A stretch of DNA of 48,703 nt, taken from Actinomyces dentalis DSM 19115 (GTDB lineage Bacteria > Actinomycetota > Actinomycetes > Actinomycetales > Actinomycetaceae). Positions within the stretch are counted from its first letter, which is position 1, and each line of letters opens with the position of its first letter. The stretch is taken from the NCBI RefSeq assembly GCF_000429225.1, contig NZ_KE386867.1, positions 16,458 through 65,160 of the forward strand, in the 5' to 3' direction. The notes under the pieces are model-generated. The model did no database searches. It was not told the origin of the DNA and was given only the letters and a program-made list of their open reading frames with translations. This document shows, in pieces, positions 11,373 to 20,105 of the stretch. Made by a program: the position numbers and the translations under genes.

Positions 11373-12677
11373 TCACCGCAGCAGGTCGCGGGCCCCGGCG
11401 CAGCGCCGGCCGACGGCGTCGAGCAGGAGGGCGGGCAGCCGCTTGCCCTCCAGGGCGGGGTTGTCGGCGCGTTCGCGGGCGATGACGGTGGCCAGGGCGT
11501 CGGGCAGGATGTCGGCGAGCCGCGCGACTCGGGCGACGACGTCGGCCCCCTGCATGCGGGCCCGCGAACCGAGCCGGGCGTCCTCGGCCAGGCGCTCCCA
11601 CTGGGCGGCCCCGATGCGGGCGAGCCCGCGCTCGCCGCCGATGCTCATGGCGGAGGTCCGCCAGGGCGCCCCGCCCCCCGGGGGGCCGAGGGGCGCCCCG
11701 CCCCGGGCGTAGGGCAGGCCCGAGGCGAGGTCGTACAGGGGGGCGAGCAGGCGGCGGTCGCCCGCATGGAGGATCGAGTAGTTCTTGGCGTGCGCGTCGG
11801 GGGCTCCCAGCAGGACGTTGACGATGAGGGCGTCGACGAAGCGGCGGATGGAGGCGCCGTCGCGATCGCCCCACCGGGCGAGCAGGTCGATGATCTGAAG
11901 CGCGCCGGGGCCGCCGTCGGCCTCGTACTTGCGCCGCGGGTAGGTGCTCGTGGCCTGGCACAGGTCCTCCTGGTGGACGCGGCGGACCCGCCCGCCCTCG
12001 CGGAGCCGGTCGTAGCGCTCGACGATGAGGGCCTCGCGCCCGCCGAGCCGGGCGTAGCGCGTCCGGGCCGCCGGGATGCCGATCTCGCGCAGGGTCGTCA
12101 GGCACAGGTGCTCGTCGAGGGCCTGCTCCTTCATCCTCGTGATGCCGGGCTTGAGGATGTGGGTGGTCGGTTCGCAGCCCCTGGCCTCACACCACTGGCC
12201 CCCCTCGCGGCGCAGAGCGATCTTGGTCTGGGCGCCGGCCAGCGACCAGCCCTCCCCCGGCGCGATCCAGGAGGGTTCCCGCCCCTCCTCCAGGGCGGCC
12301 AGGCGGGCGCCGATCTCCTCCTCGCTCAGGGCCACGAGTTCGCCGTCGTCATCCAGGGCCCGCGTCAGGTGCTCGGCGTCGGCGAAGCGCACGGCCCCGG
12401 CGCAGTCCAGGCCGATGTGCTCCAGCAGGGCGAAGGGGTTGCGCGGCGAGACTCCGTAGCGCGCGGCGAGGGCCTCGCGGACCGAGGCCTGGTCGGGCAG
12501 CAGCCCCTCGAGGAAGGGGTCGACGACGCGATGGCGGAACTGACCGCCGTCGACCGGCATGGACAGCGAGATGGGCGCCGTCCGGGCCCCGACGTAGGAG
12601 AAGCGGTGCTCGCCGCCGTCGGTCTGGATCAGCTCGCCGACGACGCTGCGATCGAGAATGACGAACAGGGACCTCAT
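11373..12677 (-). CDS. hipA: HipA-type serine/threonine kinase
   Basis: A 434-residue protein of the HipA kinase family. N-terminal HipA-N1-type region (FSYVGARTAPISLSMPVD), then GWSLAGAQTKIAL and HILKPG in the ATP-binding lobe, the catalytic loop LGAPDAHAKNYSIL with Asp294, and the metal-binding LYDLAS. HipA toxins phosphorylate a translation factor or aminoacyl-tRNA synthetase (GltX in E. coli) and cause growth arrest. The start overlaps the hipB stop by ATGA (12674-12677), a standard antitoxin-toxin arrangement. A Gly/Pro-rich segment (GGAPLGPPGGGAPW) interrupts the C-terminal region. All key residues are present, so it is probably active. Confidence 0.88.
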   Translation of the reverse strand: MRSLFVILDRSVVGELIQTDGGEHRFSYVGARTAPISLSMPVDGGQFRHRVVDPFLEGLLPDQASVREALAARYGVSPRNPFALLEHIGLDCAGAVRFADAEHLTRALDDDGELVALSEEEIGARLAALEEGREPSWIAPGEGWSLAGAQTKIALRREGGQWCEARGCEPTTHILKPGITRMKEQALDEHLCLTTLREIGIPAARTRYARLGGREALIVERYDRLREGGRVRRVHQEDLCQATSTYPRRKYEADGGPGALQIIDLLARWGDRDGASIRRFVDALIVNVLLGAPDAHAKNYSILHAGDRRLLAPLYDLASGLPYARGGAPLGPPGGGAPWRTSAMSIGGERGLARIGAAQWERLAEDARLGSRARMQGADVVARVARLADILPDALATVIARERADNPALEGKRLPALLLDAVGRRCAGARDLLR

Positions 12678-12973
12678 AGCAGCCCCAGTGCGCGCAAGTG
12701 GGCGTCCAGGGCGTCCTGATCCTCATCCGCCGCCGTCGGCGAGTGCGGGGCGGGGCGGTCGCGCAGGACGAGTTCCAGGCCGAGCGCGCCGGCGACGTCC
12801 AGCACGGCGCCGAACTCCACGCCCGCCCGTTTGCCGCCCTCGACCTCGCTCACCCACTGGCGCGAGACGCCCGCCCGCCCGGCCAACTGGGCCTGCGTCA
12901 GGCCGGCGGCCAGGCGATGACGGCGGAGCGTCGCGCCCAGATCGCCGAGAGTGGGGATGCCGGACGGAACCAT
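12674..12973 (-). CDS. hipB: HipB-type XRE-family antitoxin/repressor
   Basis: A 99-residue helix-turn-helix protein: LGATLRRHRLAAGLTQAQLAGRAGVSRQWVSEVEGGKRAG is a typical Cro/CI-type HTH (residues about 11-50). It is followed by a helix typical of HipB dimers (LDVAGALGLELVL) and an acidic tail. It should neutralise HipA and repress its own promoter. The ATG start at 12973 directly follows a -10 box by 6 bases (TATTGT), so the mRNA is probably leaderless; there is no ribosome binding site. Repeated ATGTCATGA boxes upstream are its likely operators. Confidence 0.9.
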   Translation of the reverse strand: MVPSGIPTLGDLGATLRRHRLAAGLTQAQLAGRAGVSRQWVSEVEGGKRAGVEFGAVLDVAGALGLELVLRDRPAPHSPTAADEDQDALDAHLRALGLL

Positions 12974-12979
12974 CTCGTC

Positions 12980-13020
12980 ACAATATCATGACATGCGCGT
13001 CGTGTCATAATTTCATGACA
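12980..13020 (-). promoter_or_regulatory. hipBA promoter with overlapping operators
   Basis: On the minus strand, -35 ATGACA (13008-13003) and -10 TATTGT (12985-12980) are 17 bases apart, and the hipB ATG follows after 6 bases. The palindrome TGTCAT-N6-ATGACA (13003-13020) covers the -35 box. The sequence tcatgacat is directly repeated at 12986-12994, between the boxes, and at 13013-13021. Binding of HipB here would block the promoter. Seen in sequence; the regulator is inferred from adjacency. Confidence 0.75.
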
Positions 13021-13239
13021 TGTGCGCGATCGCGCGGCTCGTGCGGTGCGTGCGGTGCGTGCGGTGCGTTCCGCGCCGACGGCAGCGCGTCGGCGCCGCC
13101 CGGGGCGCCCGAAGGGGCTGGACGACCACCGCCACCATCATCTTCGTGGTCCGGGCGCCGCCCGGCGCCCGGAAGGCCGGTCCTCGACGGCCTCGCGCAG
13201 CTGCGCGAGGAGCCCTTCCCGGGGGATCTGGACGGCGAG

Positions 13240-13361
13240 TTGTCCAAATCTGTTGCAAAGGCCCCGATCGCGTCAGAGCGCCGGAGGAGAATCGTTGATA
13301 TTCCGCGCTTCTTCTCGCGGCCGATCCCGGCCCGGGGCGCCTTTGCAACAGATTTGGACAA
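13240..13361. repeat. palindromic repeat family 2, copy a
   Basis: Perfect 23-bp inverted repeats at 13240-13262 and 13339-13361 (core ccaaatctgttgcaaagg) flank a 76-base centre. The centre contains ggaggagaatcgttgatat at 13283. A related element with the same centre and degenerate arms is at 41399-41516. It is non-coding and lies between divergent hipB and the trp promoter, in an 876-base gap (12974-13849). Confidence 0.9.
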
Positions 13362-13505
13362 GTCCCCGCTCCGGATCGTCCCAGGAGCCCCATGCGCCCC
13401 ACCGCGACCGCACTCCACCCGCACAGTAGGCGAAGACAATTCCGTCGAGGAAGAGTTCCTCGGGAACCACCGCCGTGCCGGGGGACTCGCCCGGCGGGAT
13501 CGCGT

Positions 13506-13599
13506 CTACTACGCCCCTTTCCCTTTACTTCGCTCTTCCGCCCTCCGCTACGCCCCTTTTTCTCGTACAGCGGAGGGTGAAGGGGCGTAGCAGACGAGA
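13506..13599. repeat. cluster of nested inverted repeats
   Basis: Within this pyrimidine-rich stretch, ccctccgct (13541-13549) pairs with agcggaggg (13569-13577), and ctacgcccctt (13548-13558) pairs with aaggggcgtag (13580-13590). A second ctacgcccctt copy at 13507 competes for the same partner. Alternative hairpins are possible, but I see no gene for them to regulate closer than trpL, 250 bases away. Confidence 0.6.
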
Positions 13600-13813
13600 A
13601 GAGGCGTAGCAGAGGGCCCGGCGCGGCGGCTCCCGCGGGGATCCTGGCCAGCGGCCACCCCGACCGTGATCTGGACGCGGTCGATGACGGCCTGAGGACG
13701 GTCGGAGCCTCCGGCAGCCCCGCCGTCGCGGCCCGGGGGCGTCAGCGGGGCGGAAAGACGCCGGCGTAGCGGGCCGGCCGGGTCATGAAGGCACCCGCGC
13801 ACGGACCGACGAT

Positions 13814-13843
13814 TTGGTCATCCCCGCCCCCGGCCCCTAGGCT
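13814..13843 (+). promoter_or_regulatory. trp operon promoter
   Basis: -35 TTGGTC (13814-13819), 18-base spacer, -10 TAGGCT (13838-13843). The leader-peptide ATG begins 6 bases after the -10 box, so transcription should start at or next to the ATG and the leader peptide would be translated without a ribosome binding site. I see no TrpR-type operator. Confidence 0.65.
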
Positions 13844-13849
13844 CGCCCC

Positions 13850-13915
13850 ATGACAGCGTTCCGCACCCGCCAGTGGTGGTGGCTCCCCGATGGGCGAGCC
13901 ACTCATGCCGCGTAA
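13850..13915 (+). CDS. trpL: trp operon leader peptide
   Basis: A 21-codon reading frame, ATG 13850 to TAA 13915, with three consecutive Trp codons (TGG TGG TGG, 13874-13882) at residues 9-11 in the sequence RQWWWLPDG. It lies between the promoter and trpE and overlaps the first strand of a set of mutually exclusive hairpins. When charged tRNA-Trp is scarce, ribosomes would stall on the WWW codons and change folding of the leader. There is no ribosome binding site; a leaderless start is likely. Three adjacent Trp codons in a 21-residue peptide upstream of trpE leave little doubt about its role. Confidence 0.88.
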   Translation: MTAFRTRQWWWLPDGRATHAA

Positions 13916-13983
13916 ACCGGCACCGGAACCACGAGCTCGCCACCAGGCGGGCTCTTCGCATGCTCGGGGCGAGTCCTGGTGGC
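13881..13983 (+). promoter_or_regulatory. trp attenuator
   Basis: Strand 1 (13881-13888, ggctcccc) pairs with strand 2 (13892-13900, gggcgagcc) just after the Trp codons. Strand 2 ggcgagc (13893-13899) is a perfect complement of strand 3 gctcgcc (13935-13941). Strand 3 gccaccagg (13939-13947) also pairs perfectly with strand 4 cctggtggc (13975-13983). This gives exclusive 1:2 + 3:4 or 2:3 folds. No T-run follows strand 4, which ends 6 bases before the trpE ribosome binding site (caggaagg, 13989-13996), so control may be at translation or by Rho rather than by a classical intrinsic terminator. Confidence 0.7.
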
Positions 13984-14002
13984 ACCGACAGGAAGGCACC
14001 AC

Positions 14003-15856
14003 ATGACGCTTCGGCCGCCCACCGTCCTGACGCGGACGGTCCGCTACGCCCACGACGGCGGGCGCCTTCTGGAGCACCTCGCCGCCGCCGGTCTCATCGC
14101 CACCACCGACGACGGCCCCGGCGCCCGTCCGCTGGACACCGTCCTGCTGGAGAGCGTCGACATCGCCACCAAGGTCTCGCGCACCACCATCGCCGTCCTC
14201 GAGGCCTGCGCGCGACTGACCTGCCAGGGCCCGACCGTCACCGTCGAGGCCCTCCCCCAGGCCCCCGCCGACGGCCGGGCCGCCCTGGCCCGCCTGCGCG
14301 AGGCCCTGGCCGACTACGTCGTCGCCGGGCCCGGCCCGAGCGGCGCGCCCCCGGACTCGCTGACCCTCACCATCCCGCCCGCCCCTGACGACGGCGCCCT
14401 GGAGGAGCGCGAGCGCCTCACCGCCCCCTCCACCATCGCGCCCCTGCGCGTCCTGGCCGGCGCCGAGGTCGACCACCCGCACCTGCCCCTGGAGGCCGGC
14501 GTCGTCGCCTTCGACTACCTCGCCACCTTCGAGACCCTGCCCGACGTCGCCATGGGCGACAACACCTGCCCCGACTACCTCTTCTACGACGCGCGCATCA
14601 TCCTGGTCATCGACCACCCCACCGCCCGGGCCACCCTCGTGGGCGCCAGTCTCGATGAGCCGGACCTGGCCGCCCGCCTCGACGAGCTGGCCGCCGCCAT
14701 CGACGCCTTCGACGGCGGGGGCGGAACCGACGCGGGCGCGCCGGTCGCCATCCCCGCCGGCGGGGATGGATCCGACGCCGACGCCGGCGGGCCCGCGGCC
14801 GCCGCGCCCGCCGGCGGCGGGGCCGGGCGCACCGACGTCGTCCACGCCGTCCCCACGCTGTCCGACGACGGCTACGCGGCCGTCGTCGAGACCATGAAGG
14901 AGGCCATCGCCGCCGGCGAGGTGTACCAGGTGGTGCCCTCGCGGGGCTTCACCATGCCCTGCCCGGACGCACTGGCCGCCTACCACGAGCTGCGCGCGGC
15001 CAACCCGAGTCCCTACATGTTCTACCTGGGCGCGCCGGACTTCCAGCTGCTGGGCGCCTCCCCCGAGTCCGCGCTGCTGCACTCGGCGGCCACCGGCGAG
15101 GTGGCCATCCGCCCGATCGCGGGCACCCGCCCCCGGGGCCTGACGCGGCGCGGGGACGTGGACCACGAGCGGGACACGCGATTGGAGCTGGAACTGCGCA
15201 CCGACGCCAAGGAGGTGGCCGAGCACGTCATGCTCGTGGACCTGGCCCGCAACGACGTCGCCCGAGTGTGCGCGCCGGGCACCCGGCGCGTGCGCGACCT
15301 GCTGCGCGTGGACCGCTACAGCCGGGTGATGCACCTGGTCTCCGAGGTCGCTGGGACCCTGGCCCCCGGCCTGGACGCCCTGGACGCGTTCCGCGCCTCC
15401 ATGACCATGGGCACGCTCACCGGCGCGCCCAAGCTGCGGGCCGCCGAGCTCATCCGCGCCGCCGAGGGGGTGCGCCGGGGCTCCTACGGCGGGTCGGTGG
15501 GCTATGTGCGCGGCGACGGCGAGCTGGACACCTGCATCGTCATCCGCTCCGCCTTCGTGCGCGGGGGGCGGGCCCTGGTCCAGGCGGGCGCGGGCGTGGT
15601 CGCGGACTCCGTGCTGGCCGCGGAGGCCGCGGAGACCGTTCACAAGGCGAGCGCGGTCCTGGCCGCCGTGGCCGCCGCCCAGGGCGCGCGTCTGGTCGTC
15701 GACCGCGAGCCGGCCGCTGGCCCGGCCGCGACGGCGGACAGTAGCGGCCCGGTCGCAGCGGCGGGCGGCGCCGTCGGTGCCGGCACCGCTCGCGCCGACG
15801 CCGGTCCTGCCGGCGCCACTGCCCGCGCCGCCGCCACCGCCGGAAGGGAGGCCTGA
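14003..15856 (+). CDS. trpE: anthranilate synthase component I
   Basis: A 617-residue TrpE that with TrpG converts chorismate and glutamine to anthranilate, the first step of tryptophan synthesis. The N-terminal domain carries LLESVDI, the LLES motif of Trp feedback binding. The chorismate-binding domain includes EVYQVVPSR, ASPESALL, IRPIAGTRPRG, ELRTDAKEVAEHVMLVDLARND, MTMGTLTGAPKLRA and QAGAGVVADS. Two features exceed the usual 510-520 aa: an Ala/Gly/Asp-rich insert around residues 245-275 and a low-complexity Ala/Thr tail of about 45 residues. ATG 14003 has AGGAAGG 7 bases upstream. Similarity of the N-domain and LLES context to enteric and corynebacterial TrpE is evident. It is controlled by the trpL leader. 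Confidence 0.95.
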   Translation: MTLRPPTVLTRTVRYAHDGGRLLEHLAAAGLIATTDDGPGARPLDTVLLESVDIATKVSRTTIAVLEACARLTCQGPTVTVEALPQAPADGRAALARLREALADYVVAGPGPSGAPPDSLTLTIPPAPDDGALEERERLTAPSTIAPLRVLAGAEVDHPHLPLEAGVVAFDYLATFETLPDVAMGDNTCPDYLFYDARIILVIDHPTARATLVGASLDEPDLAARLDELAAAIDAFDGGGGTDAGAPVAIPAGGDGSDADAGGPAAAAPAGGGAGRTDVVHAVPTLSDDGYAAVVETMKEAIAAGEVYQVVPSRGFTMPCPDALAAYHELRAANPSPYMFYLGAPDFQLLGASPESALLHSAATGEVAIRPIAGTRPRGLTRRGDVDHERDTRLELELRTDAKEVAEHVMLVDLARNDVARVCAPGTRRVRDLLRVDRYSRVMHLVSEVAGTLAPGLDALDAFRASMTMGTLTGAPKLRAAELIRAAEGVRRGSYGGSVGYVRGDGELDTCIVIRSAFVRGGRALVQAGAGVVADSVLAAEAAETVHKASAVLAAVAAAQGARLVVDREPAAGPAATADSSGPVAAAGGAVGAGTARADAGPAGATARAAATAGREA

Positions 15857-15857
15857 G

Positions 15858-16496
15858 ATGCGCGTCGTCCTGCTCGACAACCGCGACTCCTTCGTCTACA
15901 ACCTGGTCGACCAGTTCGCCTCCCTGGGCGCGGACATCGAGGTCTGGCGCAACACCGTCCCGGCGGCCGCCGTCCTGGAGGCCCTGGAGCCCTCGGCGGC
16001 CGAGGCCGGTCGCGGGCGGCGCCCCGTGCTGTGCCTGTCGCCCGGGCCCGGGCACCCGCGCGACGCCGGCTGCCTCATGGGGCTGCTCGACGCCGCGCTG
16101 GCGCGCCGCGTCCCCACCGTGGGCGTCTGCCTGGGGTTCCAGGCGATCGTCGAGGCCTGCGGCGGGAGCGTGGGCAGGGTCGGGGCCGTCCACGGGCGCC
16201 GCGTGCGCGTGGAGGTGACCGCCGCCGGCCGGGCCGATCCGGCCCTCGCCCCGCTGGGCGGCGGGCCCCTCGACGTGGCCCGCTACCACTCGCTGGGGAC
16301 CCGTGCGCTGCCGGACGACCTGGTCGCCCTGGCGGTGACGGGCGACTCCGACCCGGCCGGCGGCGGCGTCGTCATGGCGGCCCGCCACCGCTCGGCGCCG
16401 GTCGTGGGCCTGCAGTTCCACCCCGAGTCCGTCCTCACCCCGCACGGCCCGGGCATTCTGCGGGCCCTGACCGAGGACCTGGCCGACTGCCCCTGA
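15858..16496 (+). CDS. trpG: anthranilate synthase component II (glutamine amidotransferase)
   Basis: A 212-residue class I glutamine amidotransferase that supplies ammonia to TrpE. Seen: [14 protein letters not shown] at the N-terminus, SPGPGHP (oxyanion strand), the nucleophile Cys in GVCLGFQ, and the His-Glu pair in [10 protein letters not shown]. The motif is more often GVCLGHQ or GICLGHQ; here Phe replaces that non-catalytic His. ATG 15858 lies 1 base after the trpE stop with GGGAGG upstream, so the two are coupled. Unlike in E. coli it is not fused to TrpD; the 126 bases to trpD hold a basic Pro-rich frame but no gene. Confidence 0.94.
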   Translation: MRVVLLDNRDSFVYNLVDQFASLGADIEVWRNTVPAAAVLEALEPSAAEAGRGRRPVLCLSPGPGHPRDAGCLMGLLDAALARRVPTVGVCLGFQAIVEACGGSVGRVGAVHGRRVRVEVTAAGRADPALAPLGGGPLDVARYHSLGTRALPDDLVALAVTGDSDPAGGGVVMAARHRSAPVVGLQFHPESVLTPHGPGILRALTEDLADCP

Positions 16497-16622
16497 GCCC
16501 CGCCCGGCCCCGACCGGAGACCGCCCCCGAGGCCCGGCCGCGCCCCGGCCCCCGGACCCCGGCCTCCCACACGTCCACCACCAGCCAGTCACCAACCGAC
16601 CAACCCCTTCAGGAGAGATCGC

Positions 16623-17759
16623 ATGACCACCGCACCCGCGGAGAACAACGCCATGAGTACGCCGGTCGCCGGCGCGCCCGCCGCCGTCGCCGACGCCGAG
16701 GACGCCCGCCGTCTTCTGCGCGACGTCATCCAGGGCAGGCGCCTGACCCAGGACGAGACCGGCGTCGTCTTCGCCGCTCTCGGCGCCGGCGACCTGACCG
16801 AGACCGAGACCGCCGCCCTGCTGGCGGCCCTCCACTCGCGCGGGGAGACCGCCGACGAGGTCGCCGGCGCCGCCGGGGCCTTCCGCGGGGCCGCCCGCGC
16901 CTTCCCCGAGGTGCCCTTCCCGCTCGTCGACGTCGTGGGCACCGGCGGCGACGGCGCGGGCACCATCAACATCTCCACCGGAGCCGGGATCGTGGCGGCC
17001 TCCATGGGCGTGTGCGTGGCCAAGCACGGCAACCGGGCCGTGTCGTCGCGCACCGGCGCCGCCGACGTCGTCGCCGCCCTCGGCCTGCCCCTGGACCTGA
17101 GCCCGCAGGAGGCGGTGGAGGTCCTGGCCCGCGACCACTTCGTCTTCCTGTTCGCCCAGGCCTACCACCCGGCCATGAAGCACGTGGCCCCGATCCGCAG
17201 GGCGCTGGCGACCCCCACGATCTTCAACGTGCTGGGCCCCCTGCTCAACCCGGCGCACCTGACCTACCAGCTCATGGGCGTGGCCGACCCCGCCATCCTC
17301 GACATGATCGCCCAGGCCATGGTCAGGCTCGGGCGCAAGCGGGCCCTCATCGTCCACGGCGCCGGCACCGACGAGATCGCCGTGCACGGCACCACCCTCG
17401 TGCGCGAGGCGACCCCCCGCGGCGTCAAGGCCTACGAGGTCACCCCCGAGGAGCTGGGCGTGCGCCGCTGGGAGCTGTCCGACGTGCTCGGCGGGGATCC
17501 GGACGAGAACGCCCGGCTGCTGCGGGAGGTCTTCGCAGGGCGCGGACGGCCCGCCCACCGCGACGCCATCGCCGTCAACGCCGGGGCCCTGCTCTACCTG
17601 GCGGGGCCGGCCGACAACCTGGCCGACGGCACCCGCATGGCCCTGGACCAACTGGCGAGCGGGGCGGTGGCCGAGCACCTGGAGGCCATGACCGGGGCCG
17701 GGGCGGCGAGCCCCGCGGCGGCCGCGAGCGCCGCCGGGGCCGGGGAGGGGGCCCGATGA
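16623..17759 (+). CDS. trpD: anthranilate phosphoribosyltransferase
   Basis: A 378-residue enzyme that joins anthranilate and PRPP to give phosphoribosylanthranilate. Key segments: [17 protein letters not shown] (PRPP/anthranilate site), [47 protein letters not shown] and [10 protein letters not shown]. The length is near the family norm of 335-350 with a low-complexity tail ([16 protein letters not shown]). ATG 16623 has AGGAGAG 7 bases upstream. The stop overlaps the start of the next gene by ATGA (17756-17759). Confidence 0.95.
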   Translation: MTTAPAENNAMSTPVAGAPAAVADAEDARRLLRDVIQGRRLTQDETGVVFAALGAGDLTETETAALLAALHSRGETADEVAGAAGAFRGAARAFPEVPFPLVDVVGTGGDGAGTINISTGAGIVAASMGVCVAKHGNRAVSSRTGAADVVAALGLPLDLSPQEAVEVLARDHFVFLFAQAYHPAMKHVAPIRRALATPTIFNVLGPLLNPAHLTYQLMGVADPAILDMIAQAMVRLGRKRALIVHGAGTDEIAVHGTTLVREATPRGVKAYEVTPEELGVRRWELSDVLGGDPDENARLLREVFAGRGRPAHRDAIAVNAGALLYLAGPADNLADGTRMALDQLASGAVAEHLEAMTGAGAASPAAAASAAGAGEGAR

Positions 17760-20104
17760 GCCCGGCCGCCGCGGACGCCGCCGGCCGCCCCGGGGAGCCC
17801 GACCGCCCCGAGCTCACCGGTCGCTCCGGCCGCCCCGAGCGCCGGCCGGTCGACGAGCGCCTCATGGCCACCGGCACCGTCCTGGACTCCATCGTTAAGG
17901 CGCGCACGGCGCGCATCCCCGAGCTGCGCGAGCGATTCGGCCACCTGCTCCAGGCGCCCCCGCCCCGCTCGCCCCGCTCCTTCGCCGACGCCCTGCGCAC
18001 CCGCTCCGGCGAGGGCGCCACCCCGCGCCCGGCCCTCATCATGGAGTGCAAGGCGGCCTCCCCCTCGCGCGGCACCATCCGCGCCGACTACGACCCGGCC
18101 GGGCTCGCCCGCGCCTACGCCCCCTGGGCGGCGGCCGTCTCCGTGCTCACCGAGCCCGACCGCTTCAACGGCTCCTTCGAGGACCTGGCGGCCGTGCGCG
18201 CGGCGGTGGACGCGCCGGTGCTGTGCAAGGACTTCGTCGTCGACCCCGTTCAGGTGCTGGCCGCCCGCTCGCTGGGGGCGGACGCGATCCTGCTCATGCT
18301 CTCCGTTGTGCCCGACGACGTCTACCGCGAACTCGCCGACCTGGCCGCGGACCTGGGCATGGAGGTCCTCACGGAGGTCTGCACGCCCGAGCAGATGCAC
18401 CGGGCGGCGCGGCTGGGCGCGCGCGTCATCGGCATCAACAACCGGGACCTGCGGACCCTGGCCACCGATATCGCCCGCACGGAGGAGCTGGCGCCGCTGG
18501 CGCCGTCGGGCGCCGTGCTCGTCGGGGAGTCGGGCGTGGAGGGCGCCGACGACGTGCGCCGCCTGGCCGGGCTGGTCGACGCCCTGCTCATCGGCTCGGC
18601 CCTGTCGGGCGCCCCCGACCCGGGCGCCCTCGCCGAGGCCCTGGCCACCGCCGTGCCCCTGCCCGCCGGGACCGGCGGGCAGGCCGGGGTCGACGGCGCC
18701 AGCCCCGCCGTCGGCCCGCACGGCGCCGACGCCGACGCCGGCCGCAATGCGTCGGGGCCCGCCAGCGCCGACGACGCCGGTGCGCCGGCCCCCGCCCGCC
18801 CGCCCCGCGGGCGCGACGCGCACCACCCCAGACTGCCCGCCTACTTCGGCCCCTACGGCGGGCAGTACGTGCCCGAGCTGCTCATCCCGGCCCTCGACCA
18901 GCTGGAGGACGCCTTCATCGAGGCCCGGTCCGACCCGTCCTTCGCCGCCGAGCTCGACGACCTCATGCGCCGCTTCCTGGGCCGGCCCACCCCGGTCACC
19001 GAGCTGCGGACCCTGCCGCTGGAGGGCCGGGCCCGCATCCTCCTCAAGCGCGAGGACCTCGTCCACGGCGGGGCCCACAAGGGCAACCAGGTCCTGGGTC
19101 AGGCGCTGCTGGCCAGGCGCATGGGCAAGTCCCGCATCATCGCCGAGACCGGAGCGGGCCAGCACGGCACCGCCACCGCCATGGTCTGCGCCCTGCTGGG
19201 CCTGGAGTGCACCATCTACATGGGCGCCACCGACGTGGTGCGCCAGGCGGCCAACGTCGAGCGCATGGAACTCATGGGCGCGCGCGTGGTGCCCGTGGCC
19301 AGCGGGGCGGGCACCCTCAAGGACGCCGTCAACGAGGCGCTGCGCGACTGGACGGCGTCCTTCGCCACCACCCACTACCTGCTGGGCACGGCCGCCGGCG
19401 CCCACCCCTTCCCCACCATCGTCCACGAGTACCACCGCTGCATCTCCCGCGAGGCCCGCGCCCAGGTGCTGGCCCTGACGGGGCGACTGCCGGACGAGGT
19501 GATCGCCTGCGTGGGCGGGGGCTCCAACGCCATCGGCATGTTCAGCGAGTTCATCGACGACGCCGGCGTCGGCCTGATCGGCGTGGAGCCGGCCGGAGCG
19601 GGCCTGGAGACGGGCCGTCACGGCGCCCCCATCAACGCCGGGCGGACCGGGATCCTCCACGGGGCCCGCTCCTACCTCATGCGCACGCCCGAGGGGCAGG
19701 TCGAGGAGTCCTTCTCCGTCTCGGCGGGCCTGGACTACCCGGGCGTGGGCCCCGAGCACGCCTGGCTGGCCGACACGGGGCGGGCCCGCTACGTGGGCAT
19801 CACCGACGACGAGGCCGTGGAGGCCTTCGTCGCCCTGTCGCGCCACGAGGGCATCATCCCCGCTCTGGAGTCCGCCCACGCCCTGGCCCAGGCCCTCAAG
19901 ATCGCCAGGGGGACGCCGCCGGGCGCCCCGGCCCCCCACCTGCTGGTGTGCCTGTCCGGGCGCGGGGACAAGGACCTGGACCAGGTGCGCATGCGGCTGG
20001 GCGGGTCCTTCTCCTCCGACGGCGCCGTGGCTCGCGCCGCGGCCGTGGTCGAGGAGATGGGCGGGCGCACCCGGTATTCGTCGTCGGCGGGGCAGGAGGC
20101 CTGA
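17756..20104 (+). CDS. trpCB: fused indole-3-glycerol-phosphate synthase / tryptophan synthase beta chain (TrpC-TrpB)
   Basis: A single 782-residue reading frame with two complete enzymes. Residues about 40-300 are Trp[12 protein letters not shown] with Lys99, [28 protein letters not shown] and GESGV. A linker of about 55 Ala/Gly/Asp/Pro-rich residues (about 302-355) follows. Residues about 358-770 are Trp[35 protein letters not shown] with the PLP lysine at 442, [30 protein letters not shown] and SGRGDKD. TrpC closes carboxyphenylamino-deoxyribulose phosphate to indole-glycerol phosphate; TrpB condenses indole with serine. No stop, start or ribosome binding site lies in the linker. There is no TrpF domain here or nearby; in enteric bacteria TrpF is fused to the C-terminus of TrpC, exactly where the linker now lies. 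The ATG overlaps the trpD stop. Confidence 0.93.
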   Translation: MSPAAADAAGRPGEPDRPELTGRSGRPERRPVDERLMATGTVLDSIVKARTARIPELRERFGHLLQAPPPRSPRSFADALRTRSGEGATPRPALIMECKAASPSRGTIRADYDPAGLARAYAPWAAAVSVLTEPDRFNGSFEDLAAVRAAVDAPVLCKDFVVDPVQVLAARSLGADAILLMLSVVPDDVYRELADLAADLGMEVLTEVCTPEQMHRAARLGARVIGINNRDLRTLATDIARTEELAPLAPSGAVLVGESGVEGADDVRRLAGLVDALLIGSALSGAPDPGALAEALATAVPLPAGTGGQAGVDGASPAVGPHGADADAGRNASGPASADDAGAPAPARPPRGRDAHHPRLPAYFGPYGGQYVPELLIPALDQLEDAFIEARSDPSFAAELDDLMRRFLGRPTPVTELRTLPLEGRARILLKREDLVHGGAHKGNQVLGQALLARRMGKSRIIAETGAGQHGTATAMVCALLGLECTIYMGATDVVRQAANVERMELMGARVVPVASGAGTLKDAVNEALRDWTASFATTHYLLGTAAGAHPFPTIVHEYHRCISREARAQVLALTGRLPDEVIACVGGGSNAIGMFSEFIDDAGVGLIGVEPAGAGLETGRHGAPINAGRTGILHGARSYLMRTPEGQVEESFSVSAGLDYPGVGPEHAWLADTGRARYVGITDDEAVEAFVALSRHEGIIPALESAHALAQALKIARGTPPGAPAPHLLVCLSGRGDKDLDQVRMRLGGSFSSDGAVARAAAVVEEMGGRTRYSSSAGQEA

Positions 20105-20105
20105 G

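Noticed and set aside
12974-13849. Several open frames in the hipB-trpL gap
   Set aside because: They are Arg/Pro/His-rich, lack ribosome binding sites, change frame across the palindromic element and match no family.
16031-17755. Upstream extension of the trpC::trpB frame as a 1357-codon protein
   Set aside because: The extension reads Arg/Gly/Pro-rich sequence out of frame across trpG and trpD; the ATG at 17756 overlaps the trpD stop as expected for coupled genes.
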